Assembly: GCA_000999095.1 (NCBI GenBank)
Contig: LCFP01000005.1
Location: 1-36,944 of the forward strand
DNA length: 36,944 nucleotides
Direction of reading: 5' to 3'
From: Candidatus Gottesmanbacteria bacterium GW2011_GWA2_43_14
GTDB taxonomy: Bacteria > Patescibacteriota > Microgenomatia > 2-02-FULL-39-11
Part shown: positions 1 to 8,324 of the stretch, piece by piece
Numbering within the stretch: the stretch's first letter is position 1
Layout of the letters: each line of letters begins with the position of its first letter
The notes under the pieces: model-generated
Databases searched by the model: none
Told to the model about the DNA's origin: nothing
What the model saw: only the letters and a program-made list of their open reading frames with translations
Position numbers and translations under genes: made by a program

Positions 1-85
1 TTGTAGACTACAAGGTTGATAGGCGGAAAGTGTACGCACCGCAAGGTGTTTAGCTCATCCGTACTAATTGGTCCAGAGTAAATTT
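1..85 (+). rRNA. 23S ribosomal RNA, 3' end (partial, truncated by window start)
   Basis: Matches the 3'-terminal 23S pattern (gactacaaggttgataggcggaaagtgtacg...gcaaggtgtttagctcatccgtactaattgg). The 3' end is approximate. Confidence 0.85.
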
Positions 86-150
86 TAAGGCTAAGATTGC
101 CCCAACTTTATACGCTATATGTCTGTTCACTTTTCTAGAGCCAAAGCAAT

Positions 151-296
151 TTGCGCTTGGATCTTTCGGTCTTTGGAGCGAAGTGGAACTACCTCTTCCC
201 ATACCGAACAGAGAAGTAAAACGCTTCAGCACCGATGATAGTAATCCCGCAAGGGACTGCGAAAATAGGTCAAGGCCGGAGGATTCAAGCGCAAAT
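151..296 (+). rRNA. 5S ribosomal RNA
   Basis: Conserved 5S core (tacctcttcccataccgaacagagaagtaaaacgcttcagcaccgatgatagta) enclosed by complementary ends ttgcgcttg/caagcgcaa. Ends are approximate. Confidence 0.85.
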
Positions 297-371
297 TTTT
301 AGTTGTAGAAGGTAAAAATAAGTGCTACAATCGAAAACATCCTAATCAGAAAGGCAGGTCCAAGGTGAATA

Positions 372-1532
372 GTGGTAAAAGATCAAAAAGATACTACAAT
401 AAAAGCAAAAATCTCCAGGAAATCGGTTAAAACCGAACATTCTGCTGTTACAGTAAAATCTTCAAAGATCAATTCAAATCCTCAAACGATGGAAGAACTT
501 CTGGCTGTTTCCGGTATCTCTACTTTTTCCATGAAAAAAGGAGATACGGTAAAAGGTACGATCGTTTCCACCTCCCCCAAAGAAATATTAGTTGATATAG
601 GAAAAAAGAGCTTCGGAATCGTGGCTGAGTGGGAACTCGACCAGGTTCGTGACTACGTTCAAAATTTAAAATCCGGAGATAAAGTCGTAGCCCAGGTAGT
701 CAATCCGGAAAATGAATACGGTTATACTGTTTTATCATTGAGAAAAGCCAGTATGGAAACCCGCTGGCAAGTCCTGGCCGGGATAAAAGAAACAGGGGAG
801 GATATCGAAGTGACCGGTTTGGAAACTGCAAAAGGGGGCATTCTGGTCGACTGGCAGGGTTTAAGAGGTTTTGTGCCTTCCACCCAACTGGAGACCCAAT
901 TCGCTACCAGCCCCATGCAGCTTCTGAACAGAAAAATAAAAGTCAAAGTCATCGAGCTCGACCAGGCAATTAACCGCCTCGTCCTGTCCCAAAAAGCATC
1001 AGTTTTGGGTGTAACACCTTCAGCTCAGAGGGAAAAGCTGAAGAAAATCAAACCGGATGACGTTTTGAAAGGCAATGTTTCCGGCATCGCACCGTTCGGA
1101 GTTTTTGTCGATGTGGACGGCATTGAAGGCCTGGTTCATATTTCAGAGGTTGCTTGGGAAAAGGTGGAAAATCTGACCGATCTTTACAAAGTCGGTAATG
1201 AGGTAGAAGTCGTTGTCCTGGACGTCAATGAAAATGAGGGTAAATTGAATCTGTCTTTGAAAAGATTAACCCCTGATCCCTGGAAAAACATCCTCGACCG
1301 TTATCCGATCGAAGCGGGAGTCAGCGGCAAAGTCGTCAGAAGCGCTCCTTACGGTATTTTTGTCCAGCTGGAGCCTGGGATAGAAGGACTTTTGCACATC
1401 AGCAAAATCAATCCCGGTGAAGAACCGGCAATCGGAGATAAAGTCGAATGCATGGTGGAAAAAATCGATACCATCAAAAGAAAAATTTCTCTGACCCTTG
1501 TTCCCAAGGAAAAACCCGTCGGTTACCGCTGA
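372..1532 (+). CDS. rpsA: 30S ribosomal protein S1-like, multiple S1 RNA-binding domains
   Basis: 386 aa with repeated S1 motifs (GTIVSTSPKEILVDIGKKSFGIV, GNVSGIAPFGVFVDVDGIEGLVHISEVAW, GKVVRSAPYGIFVQLEPGIEGLLHISKI). GTG start. Confidence 0.9.
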   Translation: MVKDQKDTTIKAKISRKSVKTEHSAVTVKSSKINSNPQTMEELLAVSGISTFSMKKGDTVKGTIVSTSPKEILVDIGKKSFGIVAEWELDQVRDYVQNLKSGDKVVAQVVNPENEYGYTVLSLRKASMETRWQVLAGIKETGEDIEVTGLETAKGGILVDWQGLRGFVPSTQLETQFATSPMQLLNRKIKVKVIELDQAINRLVLSQKASVLGVTPSAQREKLKKIKPDDVLKGNVSGIAPFGVFVDVDGIEGLVHISEVAWEKVENLTDLYKVGNEVEVVVLDVNENEGKLNLSLKRLTPDPWKNILDRYPIEAGVSGKVVRSAPYGIFVQLEPGIEGLLHISKINPGEEPAIGDKVECMVEKIDTIKRKISLTLVPKEKPVGYR

Positions 1533-1581
1533 TTCCTCGATTTCCTGCAAATTCCCTTTGGAGTACAATAAGACAACCAAG

Positions 1582-2925
1582 ATGGTAAAAATTAAATCAT
1601 CATTTGTCTGCCAGCAGTGCGGTTACAAAAGCCCTTCTTTTTTGGGCAAGTGTCCCGGCTGCGGAAGCTGGAATACTCTGGTTGAAACAGCAGAAGAAGA
1701 AAGCAGTACTCCCTGGTCCAAAGGCAGACATGTGTCATTAAGGGGAGAGTCAGGCATCACTCCTTTGATAAATATTAAAACAGCCGAATTTCCCAGAGTC
1801 GCAACCGGTTTGATCGAGATTGATCAGGTCCTCGGTTCGTCTGTTTCGGGGAAAACCATCCATTACGGTTTGGTCCCCGGTTCTGTGACACTTCTTGCCG
1901 GCGATCCAGGAATCGGGAAATCTACCCTGGCATTGCAGATTTTATCAACTGTCGGAGGTCTGTATATTTCCGGAGAGGAATCGCGGGAACAGTTAAGACT
2001 TAGGGCAGACAGGCTGAAACTGCCAATGGGAAAAATTCTGGTTATTCCGGAGACCAATATAGAAAATGTGATCAAGAGGATAAAAAATACTGATGAAAAA
2101 TTAAATTTAATCATTGCCGATTCCATCCAGACACTTTGGTCCGGAGATTTAACGGGAGCCCCGGGCAGTGTCGGGCAGGTGAGGGAAGCGGCTTTGAAAT
2201 TAACCGACCTGGCCAAAACAAAAAATATTCCGGTCATTTTAATCGGTCATGTTACCAAAGAAGGTACAATCGCCGGACCGATGATTCTGGAGCATATTGT
2301 CGATACTGTATTATATCTGGAAGGTGAAAGATTCCAGTCATTGCGGCTTCTCCGGGCATCCAAAAACCGCTTCGGAGCGGTTGACGAAGTAGGCGTTTTT
2401 GCCATGGAGGAAACCGGCATGACTGGAGTCAGCAATCCTTCTGAGTTATTTATAGGCACGACAAGCGGCTCACCCGGTTCAGTTGTGGTGGCTACCTTGG
2501 AAGGTACAAGGCCTATGCTGGTTGAAATTCAGGCTTTGACGGTTTCGAGCCAACTGCCCATAGCCAGGAGAGTGGGTACCGGAATCAACAGTAACCGGCT
2601 GCAGATGCTGGTGGCTATTTTGCAAAAACATATCAGGTTGCCGCTCGGGAATTTCGATATCTTTGTCAATGCCGCCTCGGGTCTCAAAGTTTTCGAGCCG
2701 GCCGCTGATCTCGGGATCTGTCTGGCGATAGTTTCTTCCTTTAAAAACAAAGCACTTGCCAAAAAAACAGCGGCAATCGGTGAGGTAGGATTGTTAGGCG
2801 AAGTCAGAAATGTTGTCGGGCTGGAGAGACGGATAAAGGAAGCCAAGAAGCTGGGCTACAGCCACATCATATCCCCGAAAACCCACTCACATATAAGCCT
2901 TATAGCCTCAGAAATTCTCAAGTAA
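1582..2925 (+). CDS. radA: DNA repair protein RadA
   Basis: N-terminal zinc finger (FVCQQCGYKSPSFLGKCPGCGSWNTL), Walker A GDPGIGKST, and RadA KNRFG motif. Start placed at the internal ATG 1582 (MVKIKSSF) rather than the ORF-track start. Confidence 0.93.
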   Translation: MVKIKSSFVCQQCGYKSPSFLGKCPGCGSWNTLVETAEEESSTPWSKGRHVSLRGESGITPLINIKTAEFPRVATGLIEIDQVLGSSVSGKTIHYGLVPGSVTLLAGDPGIGKSTLALQILSTVGGLYISGEESREQLRLRADRLKLPMGKILVIPETNIENVIKRIKNTDEKLNLIIADSIQTLWSGDLTGAPGSVGQVREAALKLTDLAKTKNIPVILIGHVTKEGTIAGPMILEHIVDTVLYLEGERFQSLRLLRASKNRFGAVDEVGVFAMEETGMTGVSNPSELFIGTTSGSPGSVVVATLEGTRPMLVEIQALTVSSQLPIARRVGTGINSNRLQMLVAILQKHIRLPLGNFDIFVNAASGLKVFEPAADLGICLAIVSSFKNKALAKKTAAIGEVGLLGEVRNVVGLERRIKEAKKLGYSHIISPKTHSHISLIASEILK

Positions 2926-2976
2926 TCAGCCTTAAAAACTTTAAATTTATACTAACCTATAGTATAATTCCCGCTT

Positions 2977-4038
2977 ATGGCCTTAGAATCTTGTCGGAAT
3001 CGATTGCCAATAATAACAAATCAGCTGGCTGATTTTTTCTATTCAACCCACAAAATGTACAGATTCAATGAACTGAGTAGTACCATCGATTTGAGTACTT
3101 CTCTTTTGCAGAGTCGTCTTCATGAAAAAGTAATGTTACAGGAGATTAAGAATGGAATCCCCGATCAGTTCAGAATAGAAAACGGCTATTATCAGCTGGC
3201 GCGGCAGATACAGCAAAGGCAGGATGAAGGATTTTTAAATAGAGCCCCTTTTTCTTTTAAGGCTATCGCATCTCAGCTGGAACCGGTTGATTTCAGGTGG
3301 AGTAGAGCAGTGGCTATATCAAGAAAAATTGAAGGATTTCTTACAGAAAAAGGTATTACTGACACATTAATTGATTGCCGGGCAAAAAGTGTCTTTAGTA
3401 TATTTTTAAAGATGGAAAAATACAATTTGGATCCGGATGAAGTATATGACAATTTAGGTTTGAGAATAGTGGCTAAAAATACTCAACAAGCTTACCAAAT
3501 TGCGCATACGCTCATGACTCGTTTTGATCTCGTAGGTCCTGAGAATTTCAAAAGATCCAAAAGTAAACATAACCCGGTCCGGGATACATTAATGGAACCT
3601 AATAAACGCTTGTATGCCGCCATTCATCTTACCCTTCATGACGATAAGCCGGAAAGTGCAGATTCAGCATCACGAGGAGATATATTTGATATTCAGATTA
3701 CAACGGCTGAAGCTTTTATCCGCATGGTGGAGCATGATAAAGAATATCCTTATGGAGCGGATTATTTAAATTACAAAACCGTTTTTTTCGAAGACAAGAT
3801 GCCAAACTGGCACGTTTTAACCAGAAAAGTAATTGTTATTTTAGATCCCGAACATTGGGTACAGTGTCTTGAACCATGGGAAACTGGTTTGAGCCATCGG
3901 ATTTTTCGGATTTGTCACAGATTAAACCATGATGAGCCCGAAACGGTAGAAGTGGTCAGTCCTGATTTTAAATCAGAAAAAGAGCTCCTTAGGTTTGCAC
4001 AAAATTATAAAGAAGATCATATAAATCATCCGGAGTAA
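2977..4038 (+). CDS. Divergent RelA/SpoT (alarmone synthetase) domain-like protein
   Basis: Motif order resembles RelA_SpoT synthetase: CRAKSVFSIFLKM, YDNLGLRIV (Asp aligned with the metal-binding Asp), EPNKRLYAAIHLTL (cf. PK.NGY.SlH), FDIQITTAEAF (cf. EIQIRT). Divergent at QIRT and the E position. Confidence 0.65.
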   Translation: MALESCRNRLPIITNQLADFFYSTHKMYRFNELSSTIDLSTSLLQSRLHEKVMLQEIKNGIPDQFRIENGYYQLARQIQQRQDEGFLNRAPFSFKAIASQLEPVDFRWSRAVAISRKIEGFLTEKGITDTLIDCRAKSVFSIFLKMEKYNLDPDEVYDNLGLRIVAKNTQQAYQIAHTLMTRFDLVGPENFKRSKSKHNPVRDTLMEPNKRLYAAIHLTLHDDKPESADSASRGDIFDIQITTAEAFIRMVEHDKEYPYGADYLNYKTVFFEDKMPNWHVLTRKVIVILDPEHWVQCLEPWETGLSHRIFRICHRLNHDEPETVEVVSPDFKSEKELLRFAQNYKEDHINHPE

Positions 4039-4041
4039 ATT

Positions 4042-4776
4042 ATGTCTAAAAAAGAGGATCAGCCAAAAGCAGGACTTTCGAAAAGCAGTTTTTTAAAAGA
4101 AGTAGACGCGGCAGATAAATGGGAAGAAATTCATAGAGCAGTTGCCGTTCCTGAATATCGGCTTGAAACGGAAGGAGAATCTCCAAGAGTTTTGCTTTTG
4201 GTAGTCAGAAGGAAAAAGAAAAGGGGGCGGTGGGAGTTTCCCGGGGGAGCAATGGAATATGAATCAGGAACTCCGATAACTGGAGAGACAGTAGTTTTCA
4301 GAGCGGGTAGTGAATTTTATGAAGAAACTGGAGTTTCGACATTATTTCCAAATGGAGAATTTGATTCTAATTCGGTGAAAGTGTACCCAATGACGGAAAA
4401 TCCCAGCTTAAATCAATATTTTCTGAAATTCCGTGACTCTCGAAAAAAGCGCTATATATATTCTCACCCTGTTCTTATAAAGATGGGAATAAAAAGTCTT
4501 CCTCAGCTTAATCCAGAAAAATATGGTAAACCCGAGATAGATGATTACCGCTTTATTGACGTAACAAATCTCTATGGTGCTGATTACCGTAAGCATATCA
4601 GGAAATGGTATGATGCCCTTACTAATCCGAATTTACCGTTCCAAAAGGATCCGGTTAATGATAGAATACTTACGCTATCAGAAACCGATGAACCGAATAC
4701 CGAGATACACCATTTTTCAGAAACAACTGTTGGGGTAATGAATGTTTATTTAAATAAAATTCTGGATTTTGCTTAG
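4042..4776 (+). CDS. Nudix hydrolase domain protein
   Basis: Nudix-box-like GRWEFPGGAMEYESGTPITGETVVFRAGSEFYEETGV. Three nt downstream of the RelA/SpoT-like gene. Confidence 0.75.
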   Translation: MSKKEDQPKAGLSKSSFLKEVDAADKWEEIHRAVAVPEYRLETEGESPRVLLLVVRRKKKRGRWEFPGGAMEYESGTPITGETVVFRAGSEFYEETGVSTLFPNGEFDSNSVKVYPMTENPSLNQYFLKFRDSRKKRYIYSHPVLIKMGIKSLPQLNPEKYGKPEIDDYRFIDVTNLYGADYRKHIRKWYDALTNPNLPFQKDPVNDRILTLSETDEPNTEIHHFSETTVGVMNVYLNKILDFA

Positions 4777-4778
4777 AT

Positions 4779-5906
4779 TTAGTAAATTTTCAGTAGCAAA
4801 AGAAAGAGAATAATACTCCCGATCAGAGTATATGATTGCATAATCATATCAATAATAGAGGAGTAAGTTAGTTCCGGGAAGCGGTAGCCAATGAGGATTG
4901 CTGATAGAATGAGAATGAGGAAGCCGGTCAAGCTTCTTTTTTTGTGGATCAGGACTGCTGCGGAAATGAATCCGGGGAAGGTGAGGACGAAGTGGTGCTG
5001 CCAGGCGACGCTTTGTCCTATGACGGAGAGAATTAAGACTGAAGAGTAGAAATTCAGGTCGTTTATCAGTCTATGGTTACTTTTGCCAGAGGCAGTTTGG
5101 TTGCGGTGATATTTTTGAACCGTGAAAAGAAGCAGCAGGATGACGGCCAGGGCGGCTAAAAAGCCGGGTGAAGGCAAAGCCAGCCTTTGGAAAAAGATTT
5201 TCAGGGATTGGTTGTAGTAAGAATCCGGAGGCTGGGACAGGGTGAGTAGTTGCGGCAGACGGATCGTAAAGTAAGACAAGCTGTCCGGGATATGCAGAAT
5301 CGTGGCTAAATTCAGTAATACAAAGGTGGTTATGCCGCTTACAAGCGTCTGCCAGTCTTTCTTTATGATGAAATATACAGCGAGAGACAGGGGAGTCAGT
5401 TTGATCCCCGAGGCCAGTCCCCATAGAAAACCGGCAAAAATCTTTTTACCGTCCCAATTAAATAGAAAAGCAAAAATGATAAAGCCCAGAAGGACCAGGT
5501 TGACTTGACCCAGAACCAGGGTGAATTTCAAAGGAAAAGCCTGGCTGAATAAGGCTAAAATCAGCAAAATCAGCGCTTTATTGACCTTTAGCCGGTATAG
5601 AAGAAGGAAACAGGAAGCCAGGAAGAAGACAAATGAGGCAACAGTAAAGAAAAGCTGGGCATTCTGATAGGGCAGAAGGCTCCAGAGGCTGAAGAAGGGC
5701 AGGGAAGAAGGCGGATAATTCAAGGGCATAGGTTCAAAGAGCGGCGTGTAGGGATTTTTGCCTGCAAGGAAAAAATTGCCCGCCCGGTAATATACTTCAA
5801 AATCAACCAGGGGAGAGCGGATGTAGCGGGAAATCCCGTAAATAACCTGGCCTGCCGACAGACAAAAGAGAAGAGTAGATAAAAAGAGAAAGAAACCACG
5901 CTTCAT
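4779..5906 (-). CDS. GT87/DUF2029-type integral membrane glycosyltransferase
   Basis: Multi-TM protein with DFEVYYRAGNFFLAGKNPYTP and LNYPPSSLPFF motifs typical of DUF2029/GT87. Confidence 0.75.
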   Translation of the reverse strand: MKRGFFLFLSTLLFCLSAGQVIYGISRYIRSPLVDFEVYYRAGNFFLAGKNPYTPLFEPMPLNYPPSSLPFFSLWSLLPYQNAQLFFTVASFVFFLASCFLLLYRLKVNKALILLILALFSQAFPLKFTLVLGQVNLVLLGFIIFAFLFNWDGKKIFAGFLWGLASGIKLTPLSLAVYFIIKKDWQTLVSGITTFVLLNLATILHIPDSLSYFTIRLPQLLTLSQPPDSYYNQSLKIFFQRLALPSPGFLAALAVILLLLFTVQKYHRNQTASGKSNHRLINDLNFYSSVLILSVIGQSVAWQHHFVLTFPGFISAAVLIHKKRSLTGFLILILSAILIGYRFPELTYSSIIDMIMQSYTLIGSIILFLLLLKIY

Positions 5907-6116
5907 AACTTACGTCATATTCTACAAGATATCTGTTTTTAAGCATTTGACCAAAATAACGGCCGCTTTTAAAACAGCCTATTTTTGGCGGCTTTTTATA
6001 ATCCACATTTTATCCACATAAAATTAAACAAATATTCCGGACCGGTATAAAGCTCTATAACTCTATTAAAATATTATAGGTTTAGGATATTTGGGATCAT
6101 CTATTACTATAGGGTC

Positions 6117-6145
6117 TTGACAAGTACTTTTACCCATGCTAACGT
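6117..6145 (+). promoter_or_regulatory. Candidate sigma70-type promoter upstream of small ORF 6163
   Basis: TTGACA - 17 nt - TAACGT. Confidence 0.4.
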
Positions 6146-6162
6146 TGATTTAGAAAACGAAA

Positions 6163-6312
6163 ATGAGAAAAATATTTGAGAGATTATTTGCAGGCAAGAG
6201 AAGGACTGCTAAACCGAGAGATATTGAATGGGAGAAGTTTCAGGAGTCAGCCAAAAAGCAATTCCGTATATTAAAAGACAAAGGACTAAGCATCCCAGTC
6301 ATGACCATATAG
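6163..6312 (+). CDS. Small 49-aa hypothetical basic/amphipathic protein
   Basis: ATG...TAG ORF not in the supplied track: MRKIFERLFAGKRRTAKPRDIEWEKFQESAKKQFRILKDKGLSIPVMTI, preceded by a promoter-like sequence. Confidence 0.45.
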   Translation: MRKIFERLFAGKRRTAKPRDIEWEKFQESAKKQFRILKDKGLSIPVMTI

Positions 6313-6380
6313 GTCAAAGCGGGCTACGACAAAAAATAAAAATAAGCGGGCTACGACTACGAAAAAAGTTAACCAAAAAT

Positions 6381-6437
6381 AAAGAGCATCACTAACGCTA
6401 GCGGGCTACGACTACGATTAGTAATGCTCTTTTTTTA
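6381..6437 (+). terminator. Intrinsic terminator-like hairpin
   Basis: 15-bp stem aaagagcatcactaa/ttagtaatgctcttt (one mismatch), 22-nt loop, then a T tract. Confidence 0.6.
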
Positions 6438-6535
6438 TGGAGTCGGTCAAATACATGAGCAGGTTTGACCAACACCTGTCCAGTAGCTATATCACCTGTG
6501 GTAGGGAAGAGAAAGGCCTTCAGGACTGTTAAAAT

Positions 6536-6564
6536 TTGACAAAATACTTGATTACTGATAGGGT
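6536..6564 (+). promoter_or_regulatory. Candidate promoter upstream of RiPP precursor
   Basis: TTGACA - 17 nt - TAGGGT. A second TTGACA at 6647-6652 lacks a good -10. Confidence 0.35.
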
Positions 6565-6693
6565 AGACATTAATTCTTCTGTCGATAACAATCACATATG
6601 TGTATAGAGAAGTCTAATTATCGCGCTCATTTCTTCGATAATTTTTTTGACAGTATATTTTTCCTAAATTGAAAGGGATGCAAACACAGAAAC

Positions 6694-6720
6694 ACCTGCT
6701 TTTATAAGCAGGTTTTTTTT
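6694..6720 (+). terminator. Intrinsic terminator/attenuator hairpin just upstream of precursor gene
   Basis: Perfect 8-bp stem acctgctt/aagcaggt, 4-nt loop, 8 Ts. Confidence 0.65.
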
Positions 6721-6746
6721 ACCATGAGTGAAAGGGGGTGATAAAG

Positions 6747-6947
6747 ATGGTAAATGTTGAAGCTTTTGCAAATAGAGCTCCACAAACCGCAATGGGTGAT
6801 GCAAAAGAGTTTGTAGTCTTTTCTAGTTTGAGGGGACCTAGACTTAGTGGATGTAAACCAGGACCGTGCATACAACCACCGGGTCCTCCTACATGTCAGC
6901 CATGTGATAAATGTACAGTATGTGATCGACCTAATGATCGACCTTGA
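6747..6947 (+). CDS. Candidate RiPP (LAP/TOMM-type) precursor peptide, 66 aa
   Basis: MVNVEAFANRAPQTAMGDAKEFVVFSSLRGPRLSGCKPGPCIQPPGPPTCQPCDKCTVCDRPNDRP. Strong SD (aaagggggtg) before ATG 6747. Cys/Pro-rich C-terminus with 6 Cys, directly upstream of YcaO/SagB genes. Confidence 0.75.
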   Translation: MVNVEAFANRAPQTAMGDAKEFVVFSSLRGPRLSGCKPGPCIQPPGPPTCQPCDKCTVCDRPNDRP

Positions 6948-6969
6948 ATATTGAGATCACGTACTTAAG

Positions 6970-7010
6970 TAATACGAGTTACGAGATTTATAATTACGTA
7001 ACTCGTATTA
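6970..7010 (+). promoter_or_regulatory. Perfect 14-bp inverted repeat between precursor and YcaO genes
   Basis: taatacgagttacg / cgtaactcgtatta around a 13-nt AT-rich spacer, with no following T tract. Confidence 0.75.
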
Positions 7011-7019
7011 TATTCAGTA

Positions 7020-8324
7020 ATGTATATGGAAAAGAATTTAAAATTAAATGAGTCACTAAATATTCTCACTAGGTTTGCCTTATCACATCCTAAAGTTATT
7101 CATAAAATATCTCGGATGGCGAATTATAATGACGAGCCGAAGATTTATACCTATGTTGCATATTATGAGACAGGAAATAATAACAATTCTAATTCATCAT
7201 CTGGCACTTCTTTTAATCAAAGAAGAGCTTTGATAAAAGTATTAGGCGAAGCAACTGAACGTTACTGTCTAAATTTCGTAGAAGAAAAAAACCTTATTAC
7301 TTCGAATATAAGTATGCTCAAAGCGCCATACTTAGATCCACTCAAAATCCCTTCCTTTTCAAAACATCAGTTGTTAAGTAAATCATTTAAGCGATTCGTA
7401 TTTAATGAAAATACGAAATTTAAATGGATCGAAGGATATTCTTTGATAGAAAAGAAAAGGGTATTAATTCCCGCTCAGTTAGTTTTCACATATTACACTC
7501 CTTTGCCGAATGAACCATGCATAAGATTTCCTATTTCAACCGGTGCTGCTTCACACACCTCATTCAAAAAAGCACTTTATACAGGAATCTGTGAAATCGT
7601 TGAGCGGGATTCTTTCATGATTTATTATTTAAATAGGATACCCGCGCCATTAGTTGATATCCGCTCAATCCCGAATAAAAGTCTGAAAAGAATTTTACCC
7701 CTGCTAGACCGTTATAAATTGGCATTAACAGTTTTTGATATGACCACCGATTTACAAATCCCGGTTTATGTTTCAATCTTGCTTGATAAAACGGGAAATG
7801 GGCCTGCAGTCTCTATCGGATTAAAAGCTGGTTTTAACGCATTAAATACACTCGTTGGTGCAATAGAAGAATCACTAATGGTACGTACGTGGATTCGAGA
7901 TAAATTTATTTATGGGAGCACTTCTTTCAAAATGCCAAAAACGATAAAGACGATCGATCAGCGAGCTTATTTTTGGTTCAAACCAGATACGATAGCATAT
8001 CTAAATTTTCTATTTAAATCGAAGAACGTGAAAAAATTGGAGGAGATGAATATAAATGATAACGAATATTTTGAGAAAATAAAGCAATTATTTAAAAGGG
8101 CTAATTTAGATATATACTACGTTGATGTTACACAAAAAGAAATAAAGAATGCAGGATTTACGGTACTGAAAGTTTTCATTCCTGAGTTATTCCCATTATA
8201 TTTTGATGAAAAATATCCTTACAATGGAATTTCTAGACTATATCATGTACCAGTGAAGCTTGGTATATTTAAAAAACCAAAAACTGAATCAGAATTAAAT
8301 CGTATACCACATCCAGTTTTATGA
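7020..8324 (+). CDS. YcaO-domain cyclodehydratase-like protein
   Basis: YcaO signatures GEATERYC, GICEIVERDSFMIYYLN, GAIEESLMVRTW. C-terminus RIPHPVL resembles the Pro-rich tail of azoline-forming YcaO proteins. Confidence 0.85.
   Translation: MYMEKNLKLNESLNILTRFALSHPKVIHKISRMANYNDEPKIYTYVAYYETGNNNNSNSSSGTSFNQRRALIKVLGEATERYCLNFVEEKNLITSNISMLKAPYLDPLKIPSFSKHQLLSKSFKRFVFNENTKFKWIEGYSLIEKKRVLIPAQLVFTYYTPLPNEPCIRFPISTGAASHTSFKKALYTGICEIVERDSFMIYYLNRIPAPLVDIRSIPNKSLKRILPLLDRYKLALTVFDMTTDLQIPVYVSILLDKTGNGPAVSIGLKAGFNALNTLVGAIEESLMVRTWIRDKFIYGSTSFKMPKTIKTIDQRAYFWFKPDTIAYLNFLFKSKNVKKLEEMNINDNEYFEKIKQLFKRANLDIYYVDVTQKEIKNAGFTVLKVFIPELFPLYFDEKYPYNGISRLYHVPVKLGIFKKPKTESELNRIPHPVL

Noticed and set aside
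50-232. 60-aa minus-strand ORF over rRNA
   Set aside because: Overlaps the 23S end, spacer and 5S rRNA; spurious.
722-2846. Minus-strand ORFs opposite rpsA and radA (722-952, 1266-1580, 1863-2237, 2247-2459, 2529-2846)
   Set aside because: Shadow ORFs of conserved genes on the other strand.
6319-6417. CRISPR array from the three GCGGGCTACGAC copies
   Set aside because: Repeats are only 12-17 bp, spacing is irregular (27 and 55 bp), and there are no cas genes.
6398-6595. 65-aa minus-strand ORF 6398-6595
   Set aside because: Covers the terminator hairpin and promoter region; no coding features seen.
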